Positions 59,261 to 64,000 of a DNA stretch of 64,000 bases are shown piece by piece. The notes under the pieces are model-generated. The model had not been told where the DNA came from and searched no databases. It saw nothing but the letters and a program-made list of their open reading frames with translations. The DNA comes from an uncultured Bacilli bacterium. GTDB taxonomy: Bacteria; Bacillota_I; Bacilli_A; RF39; UBA660. How positions within the stretch are numbered: the stretch's first letter is position 1; the number at the start of each line of letters is the position of its first letter. The stretch lies in the NCBI GenBank assembly GCA_910586425.1, contig CAJUHL010000001.1, forward strand, positions 1-64,000, given 5' to 3'. A program made the translations under genes and the position numbers.

Positions 59261-59494
59261 TTAATAAATCACCATACTCACCAAAATAACGTCTTCGCCA
59301 ATTTTTTCGATTTGTTTCCATTTGACTTCCATTTCGTCTTTATTACTAAAAATATTGGTGATAAACTTTGATTTTTGAACAATTAAGGATTCCATATTTC
59401 CTTCTTTATCAATCACAACATCAATAATATTTCCAATTTTTTTTCCATCGTCTATATTGACAATGTCTTTGTTTTGTAAGTCTGATAAGCGCAT
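59261..59494 (-). CDS. PRC-barrel protein YlmC/YmxH
   Basis: The 77-residue protein is a PRC-barrel: MRLSDLQNKDIVNIDDGKKI then GNIIDVVIDKEGNMESLIV. YlmC/YmxH proteins occur in spore-formers and are linked to sporulation; ylmC is near sigG in Bacillus, as here. ATG 59494 has GGTGATA before it. Confidence 0.85.
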   Translation of the reverse strand: MRLSDLQNKDIVNIDDGKKIGNIIDVVIDKEGNMESLIVQKSKFITNIFSNKDEMEVKWKQIEKIGEDVILVSMVIY

Positions 59495-59514
59495 AGATAT
59501 CACCAATTCATTAT

Positions 59515-59540
59515 ATGAAAAAAGTAGGATTTTTATCCTG
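59515..59540 (-). terminator. Terminator of the glucosaminidase gene
   Basis: On the minus strand AGCAGGAT and ATCCTACT form a stem with a four-base loop, followed by six T residues. Confidence 0.65.
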
Positions 59541-60153
59541 CTTTTATTTTATTCATGTAATAATGAATTTTACTTGCCCAAGTGGTACTTGCTGCATATT
59601 TTACACCAATTTGTTCTGGAGTTACAAGCCCCTTTGCAATATAATTTTTGTATAAATTATTTAAAAAAGCATCAATTCCTTGGTCCAATGTATCAAATGC
59701 ACGGTATGATCCTCCGTTGCATCCTGGTTTTCCTTTCATACCACCTACATTGTTACAATTCTGCACTAGTTTACTACAGGTTCCATTGCACCCTGTTTCA
59801 TGAAGAACAATGGCAACAGCCATATATGGATCTAGTCCAAGTTCCAAGCATCTAGTAGCGAACTTCTCCCCTGTTCCTGCCACTTTTCCTTTTAAAGAAC
59901 GATTCAATTTAGCAATCAATTCATCCATGGTAAGACCATCATAAACGATTTTATTCTCAGCCTCTTTTTGTAGATATTCTAATACAACAGTACTTTTAAA
60001 TGGCGTATAAGCAACATTGGTGTTGCTTTCTTCAAATAATTTACGATTATTAGAATCTATCGTATTTTTTAGAAAAAATCCACCGATTGCTAGTAATAAA
60101 ATACTGAAAAGAGACCCTGCTATTTTAAATAATTTGCTTTGTTCTATTTTCAC
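59533..60153 (-). CDS. Membrane-anchored glucosaminidase-domain protein
   Basis: The 206-residue protein has an N-terminal anchor (residues 10-28) and a lysozyme-like domain of the beta-N-acetylglucosaminidase type: MAVAIVLHETGCNGTCSKLV has the catalytic Glu, followed by NNVGGMKGKPGCNGG and YRAFDTLDQGIDAFLNNLYK. Cysteines in the catalytic region may form a disulfide. The start is GTG 60153 with AGAGGTGAA upstream. It probably cuts peptidoglycan and, being divergent from sigG, may take part in spore wall remodelling. Confidence 0.82.
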   Translation of the reverse strand: MKIEQSKLFKIAGSLFSILLLAIGGFFLKNTIDSNNRKLFEESNTNVAYTPFKSTVVLEYLQKEAENKIVYDGLTMDELIAKLNRSLKGKVAGTGEKFATRCLELGLDPYMAVAIVLHETGCNGTCSKLVQNCNNVGGMKGKPGCNGGSYRAFDTLDQGIDAFLNNLYKNYIAKGLVTPEQIGVKYAASTTWASKIHYYMNKIKAG

Positions 60154-60342
60154 AATTTCACCTCTATGTAATTTGAAAGAACAACTTCATTTTAACTTAT
60201 TTTTATTTCTTTGTCAAATTGGTGTCAAACAAAATAAGCAGTCTTGACTGCTCATTTTTAGTTTATGCGAGAAAAAAATAATTAGAACGTTTGAATAAAA
60301 GAAAGAAAGTTTGTACAAGATAGAAGCAGAAAGGAGATTTAT

Positions 60343-61119
60343 ATGGCACGTCATAAAGTAGAAATTTGTGGCGTGAATACTGCGAATATTAAAGTATTAA
60401 CATCTGATGAGATGAGCCAATTATTTGAACGATTACAAAAGGGAGATACGACTGCAAAAGAGGAACTGATTAATGGTAATTTAAAGTTGGTGCTTTCTAT
60501 TTTAAAAAAATACAATAATCGAACAGATAATATGGATGATTTGTTTCAAGTGGGTGTCATTGGTTTGATTAAAGCCATTGATAATTTTGATTTGGAAAAA
60601 GAAGTGAAATTCTCCACTTATGCAGTTCCTATGATTTTAGGGGAAGTAAGACGTTACTTAAGAGATAGTGGCAGCATTCGAGTTGCAAGAAGTATTAAAG
60701 ATATTGCTTATCATGCAATGAAAATAAAAGAGGAATTGACCAATGAGTTTGGAAAAGAACCCAGCATTGCAGAAATAGCACAAAAGTTAAATATGCCAGA
60801 ATATGATGTTAGCAATGCCATTGATTCTATGCGAGATACCATTAGTATGTTTGAGCCTATCTATAATGATGGTGGTGATACCATTTATCTTGCAGACCAA
60901 TTGGAAGATAAGAAGGATTCTCATTATTCATTGGATATGAAAATTGCATTACGAGATGCTATAAGACATTTAAAAGAAAAAGAGCGCCATATTTTATATG
61001 AACGTTACATTATAGGAAAAACACAACTAGAACTTGCAGAAGAAATTGGAATTTCACAAGCTCAAATTTCTAGATTAGAAAAAAGTGGACTAGAAAATAT
61101 TAAGAAAAAGATTTTATGA
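60343..61119 (+). CDS. sigG: Late forespore sigma factor SigG
   Basis: Sigma-G drives late forespore genes such as SASPs and gpr. The 258-residue protein starts MARHKVEICGVNTANIKVLT, which is diagnostic for SigG. Region 2 has VDDLFQVG-type NMDDLFQVGVIGLIKAIDNF and STYAVPMILGEVRRYLRDSG, and region 4 ends with the HTH TQLELAEEIGISQAQISRLE. It does not neighbour sigE/spoIIGA here. Its 3' end overlaps the convergent gene by 20 bases. Confidence 0.95.
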   Translation: MARHKVEICGVNTANIKVLTSDEMSQLFERLQKGDTTAKEELINGNLKLVLSILKKYNNRTDNMDDLFQVGVIGLIKAIDNFDLEKEVKFSTYAVPMILGEVRRYLRDSGSIRVARSIKDIAYHAMKIKEELTNEFGKEPSIAEIAQKLNMPEYDVSNAIDSMRDTISMFEPIYNDGGDTIYLADQLEDKKDSHYSLDMKIALRDAIRHLKEKERHILYERYIIGKTQLELAEEIGISQAQISRLEKSGLENIKKKIL

Positions 61120-61852
61120 ACTGTTTGGCTTTTTCACTTTCTTTTTCTTCCATACAAAATCTATAACAAATAGCCTTAGTTTGTTGATTTAACCAATTGG
61201 TTTGTAAATCGGTTTGTATTTTCTGATTGCTTGTGTAAAAAATAATAGGTTGTGGAACATCCAGTTTCACATAGCGTATTACGCCTAAATAAAGTCCCGC
61301 ATACATCCCGTATTCATCGAATGGGGATTCTCTGTTATTGTATTGTTTGGAAATCCATTCTTCATAATGATTGGCAATTTCCTTATTTTGTGAAAGTATT
61401 GAATGTAAGTATAAATTAATGATTAGATTATGTGTTTTTGCATTTTTATGAGAGATACGATTTGCGTCCGCTAATAAAATACAAGCGTATCCATAGTTGG
61501 GTTGATTCCACATGATACTTTCATTATCTGAAGCAAAATAAGGAATGACATGTCTTTCCTTATGGAGTCCTATTAGTACATCTGAATAATAGCAAATGGT
61601 ATGATCAGTGGTCCCATAAATACTATAATTTTCATTCATCAAAAAAGAATCTAGTCTACCCTGTTTTTGTAATAATATGTAATCTAGATATGGATTAAAA
61701 TATGTGTATTTATTTTCAAAAGTTTGAAAATCAAATTCTACCCTATTTTTATCTTTTTCATAGATTTCTTGTGCAATATTTTGAATTTCATAATATGGAA
61801 GCGAGATTTGTTTTTGTTTATTTACTTCCTGATATGATAGTGTTGCAAGCAT
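61100..61852 (-). CDS. Uncharacterised 250-residue protein
   Basis: I do not recognise this protein. It is soluble, with no signal peptide, and rich in Tyr, Asn and Gln (GTTDHTICYYSDVLIGLHKE, SPFDEYGMYAGLYLGVIRYV). It reads like a helical protein with a structured middle. GAGAGGAAG lies upstream of ATG 61852. Its end overlaps sigG on the opposite strand by 20 bases. A link with sporulation is possible only by position. Confidence 0.65.
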   Translation of the reverse strand: MLATLSYQEVNKQKQISLPYYEIQNIAQEIYEKDKNRVEFDFQTFENKYTYFNPYLDYILLQKQGRLDSFLMNENYSIYGTTDHTICYYSDVLIGLHKERHVIPYFASDNESIMWNQPNYGYACILLADANRISHKNAKTHNLIINLYLHSILSQNKEIANHYEEWISKQYNNRESPFDEYGMYAGLYLGVIRYVKLDVPQPIIFYTSNQKIQTDLQTNWLNQQTKAICYRFCMEEKESEKAKQFIKSFS

Positions 61853-61915
61853 AAATATTTCTTCCTCTCAAATAAGGTTTTATTATATCATATATATTTA
61901 GAAAGGAAAATAATT

Positions 61916-62413
61916 ATGATATATCTATTTATCTTTCTATCAAAAGTAATCGAAATTTCGTTGGGTACATTACGAATGATTGTAGTTGCCAATGATAAAA
62001 AATGGTTAGGGGCTTTTTTACAGCTTGCCAACGCTTTGGTGTGGATTTTTTCAACAGGAGCAGTCCTTACAGGAATCAATGAAGATTGGCTTAAAATTGC
62101 TATCTTTGCAATTGGTTCTTTTATTGGATCTTATGCTGGTTGTTTGATTGAAGAAAAATTAGCTATGGGTTCGAATTTGATTACTTGTATTACGGATTCT
62201 AAAAATGAAAAAATGCTTTCTGATTTAAGGGAAGCAGGTTATGCTGTGACTGTAATGCAAGGATGTGGAATGAAAAATAATAAAGAAATTTACTGGATTA
62301 TGACACCAAGAAAAAAACGGCATAAAGCTGTTTTGATATTAAAAAAGCATGATCAAAACTGTATGATAGTTTCTGAAAATGCTGTGACTGTAAATGGTGG
62401 ATATGCGCCCTAA
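61916..62413 (+). CDS. UPF0316 / DUF5698 membrane protein
   Basis: The 165-residue protein has three membrane helices with the conserved EISLGTLRMIVVAND, then SFIGSYAGCLIEEKLAMGSN and a cytosolic DUF2179-type domain (LREAGYAVTVMQGCGMKNNK). Function unknown, possibly nucleotide-linked. AGAAAGGAAAA precedes the ATG. It overlaps gdpD by four bases tail to tail. Confidence 0.85.
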   Translation: MIYLFIFLSKVIEISLGTLRMIVVANDKKWLGAFLQLANALVWIFSTGAVLTGINEDWLKIAIFAIGSFIGSYAGCLIEEKLAMGSNLITCITDSKNEKMLSDLREAGYAVTVMQGCGMKNNKEIYWIMTPRKKRHKAVLILKKHDQNCMIVSENAVTVNGGYAP

Positions 62414-63051
62414 ACATTGTTCCATAGATAAGCTTTATCGGTAATTATCAAAGCATTTGCATCTGTATTTTGAATATCATGTTGATGCAATCCCCAAAGA
62501 AAAATCTCTTTGCTTTTTTGAAAATGTATGTCTTTCGTTACAATAAAATCATAACCAGATATTTCTTTGTTATGGTTTATCATTTCTCCCATAATTAGGC
62601 CAACTTTATACTCTGGATGTTGTTTTTTAAATTGGTTTAAAAACAGTTCATCAAAACTACTGATATAAAGATTTAGATGAGAATAACCTTGAATGACTTG
62701 AAATAGTAATTCTGAAATGGAACTATCTTTTACTTCAATCATAATGATTTTATTCGTGTTAACTTCTTTTAAAAAAGCGGTTAACGTACAAATTGATTGA
62801 TGTTTTATTTTGGTTCCAAAATTGTATTGTTCCAATTCTTTTAACGTCATATATTTAACGATGCCAGTACCATCACTTGTCCAAGATATGGTTGGATTAT
62901 GTATGATGATGAGTTGATCATCTTTGGTTTTTCGAATGTCTAATTCTACACCTGCGATATACTCTGTTTTTAAAGCTGCAAGTAAAGCTTCTTTGGTATT
63001 TTCTTGATATCCGTGGTTGTTATTTCCACGATGGGCAATCCATTTTCTCAT
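62410..63051 (-). CDS. Glycerophosphodiester phosphodiesterase
   Basis: The 213-residue TIM-barrel enzyme hydrolyses deacylated phospholipids to glycerol-3-phosphate. The start MRKWIAHRGNNNHGYQENT holds the catalytic His and ENT motif, then VELDIRKTKDDQLIIIHNP has the metal ligands Glu/Asp and the second His. The later EVKDSSISELL also fits. No signal peptide, so it is the cytosolic form. Confidence 0.92.
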   Translation of the reverse strand: MRKWIAHRGNNNHGYQENTKEALLAALKTEYIAGVELDIRKTKDDQLIIIHNPTISWTSDGTGIVKYMTLKELEQYNFGTKIKHQSICTLTAFLKEVNTNKIIMIEVKDSSISELLFQVIQGYSHLNLYISSFDELFLNQFKKQHPEYKVGLIMGEMINHNKEISGYDFIVTKDIHFQKSKEIFLWGLHQHDIQNTDANALIITDKAYLWNNV

Positions 63052-63154
63052 ATATCTCCCCTTTTACAGAATATGACAAAAATGCATAAAAATGTATGTT
63101 TGGTTATCAATAAAATCGTAGGGATAAATTTTATGTTTCCGTTTTTTGATTAAA

Positions 63155-64000
63155 TTAGTCATCTATAAACTGTACGATAATATCGTTGGATATATATAGG
63201 TATGGTTCTGGAATTCGCACATATCCATTTTCCACTTGTAGCTTTCCTTCTTTTTGGAGATTTTGAATGGGAAAAATAGAAGTCATTTCTTTACCATATT
63301 TTTCCTTAAATTGTAGCATATTTACCCCTTCTAATTTTCGAAGTCCTAACATCATTTCATGTTCCATATTTATTTTCTTGTCTATTTTTTCTTGTTCCAA
63401 ACAAAATTTTCCATTACAATAGTTTGTAAAACTACGAGTATTGGTATACCGCATTTCTAAAATGTACCCACTGGCTCCCAAGCCAAAGCCGTAATAATAC
63501 TGATTGTTCCAATAAGTTAGATTGTGTTTAGAAGTATAATTTGGTTTTGCAAAATTACTAATCTCGTAATGTTTATAACCATGTTGTTTTAAAGTGTTAC
63601 AAATCGTTTCATACATTTGTATTTCTAATTCCTCATCAATTGCCTTTTTCTTTTGTAAGTAAAATTGGGTATTGGATTCTATCATAAGAGCATAGGTAGA
63701 TATGTGAGGGATATCCAGTTTTAAAAATTCTAATAAATCTTGTTTTACTTCTTCTAATGTTTCGCTAGGTAAAGCATATATTAAATCAATATTGATATTT
63801 TCAAATCCATATTGTTTTAAACTTTGAATGGCTTGTATAATCTGTTTTTTGGTATGATGGCGATTCATTTGTTGTAAATGATGTGTATGGAAAGTCTCTA
63901 CCCCAATACTAATACGGTTGATCCCATATTGTTTCATACACTTGATTTTTTCTTCTGTTAATGATTCCACATTACACTCTACTGTATATTCATAAGTTTC
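63155..64000 (-). CDS. hemW: HemW-like radical SAM protein, partial (runs off the window)
   Basis: Only the C-terminal 282 residues lie inside the window; the frame is open past 64000, where the radical SAM CxxxCxxC cluster would be. The visible part has NRISIGVETFHTHHLQQMNR, INIDLIYALPSETLEEVKQD and SNFAKPNYTSKHNLTYW, all typical of HemW (heme chaperone, formerly called oxygen-independent coproporphyrinogen oxidase-like). A GLGASGYI stretch precedes the winged-helix-like C-terminus (LQKEGKLQVENGYVRIPEP). Confidence 0.9.
   Translation of the reverse strand, partial: ETYEYTVECNVESLTEEKIKCMKQYGINRISIGVETFHTHHLQQMNRHHTKKQIIQAIQSLKQYGFENINIDLIYALPSETLEEVKQDLLEFLKLDIPHISTYALMIESNTQFYLQKKKAIDEELEIQMYETICNTLKQHGYKHYEISNFAKPNYTSKHNLTYWNNQYYYGFGLGASGYILEMRYTNTRSFTNYCNGKFCLEQEKIDKKINMEHEMMLGLRKLEGVNMLQFKEKYGKEMTSIFPIQNLQKEGKLQVENGYVRIPEPYLYISNDIIVQFIDD

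Noticed and set aside
1..64000. TGA read as tryptophan (Mollicutes code)
   Set aside because: TGA ends clear genes (for example cas2 and sigA) and Trp is encoded by TGG throughout.
1..64000. tRNA, rRNA or insertion sequences
   Set aside because: I saw no cloverleaf-type sequences, rRNA motifs or transposase genes on either strand; a covariance-model scan would be the decisive check for tRNAs.

Overview
The window comes from an AT-rich, low-GC, endospore-forming Bacillota chromosome with standard stop codons. The evidence is the gene content and order: sigA next to dnaG, trmK and a yqfQ-like gene; ylbJ next to ylbL; sigG near ymxH; and spoIVB, spoIIM and gpr. Proteins are Lys/Asn/Ile-rich. 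An uncultured gut-type Bacilli lineage is my inference, not something the sequence proves.

Left part (0-26 kb), almost all on the + strand: truB, rpsB-tsf, frr, nusB, xseA-xseB, spoIVB, uppS-cdsA-rseP, comEA-comEC, uvsE, dnaG-sigA-trmK, a type IV pilus platform gene (pilC) with its prepilin peptidase, rarA, xerD, deoB, alkD and dps. At 26.2-32.8 kb lies a complete type II-A CRISPR-Cas locus: a tracrRNA on the minus strand, then cas9-cas1-cas2-csn2, a leader, and a 7-repeat array with 6 spacers. After it come a decayed coding remnant, a ZIP metal transporter, a small Asn-rich protein, a NERD-domain protein and a membrane protein.

At 35,628-44,243 there is an integrated filamentous phage (inovirus). 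It has an XRE repressor with operators, ssDNA-binding protein, major coat protein, a cassette of small membrane proteins, a pIII-like adsorption protein, a Zot/pI assembly ATPase, an origin-like region and an HUH rolling-circle Rep. It has no integrase. It is bounded by two dif-like sites sharing 20 bp, and the right-hand site resembles Bacillus subtilis dif over most of its 28 bp. Gene orientation switches here from mostly + to mostly -, as expected at the replication terminus. I read this as XerCD-mediated integration at chromosomal dif.

The host CRISPR array recognises this phage family. Its oldest spacer (32,728-32,757) matches the prophage at 29 of 30 bases, in a block overlapping a large hairpin that could be the packaging signal. 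The spacer at 32,463-32,493 matches the prophage adsorption-protein gene at 25 of 31 bases, and every difference is synonymous or an Ile/Val swap. Host defence and its target therefore sit about 6 kb apart in one chromosome.

Right part (44-64 kb), mostly on the - strand: an XRE-type regulator, mnmA, spoIIM, gpr, rpsT, a transglutaminase-like protein, ylbL and ylbJ, two prepilins and pilB, holA, a four-gene flavin/extracellular-electron-transfer-like operon (apbE, NusG-II protein, Gx transporter, FMN-binding lipoprotein), a glycosyltransferase, ymxH, a glucosaminidase, sigG, an unknown gene, a UPF0316 membrane protein, gdpD and the C-terminal part of hemW. The pilus genes at 18-21 kb and 52-55 kb, with comEA/comEC, probably form one DNA-uptake or pilus machine.
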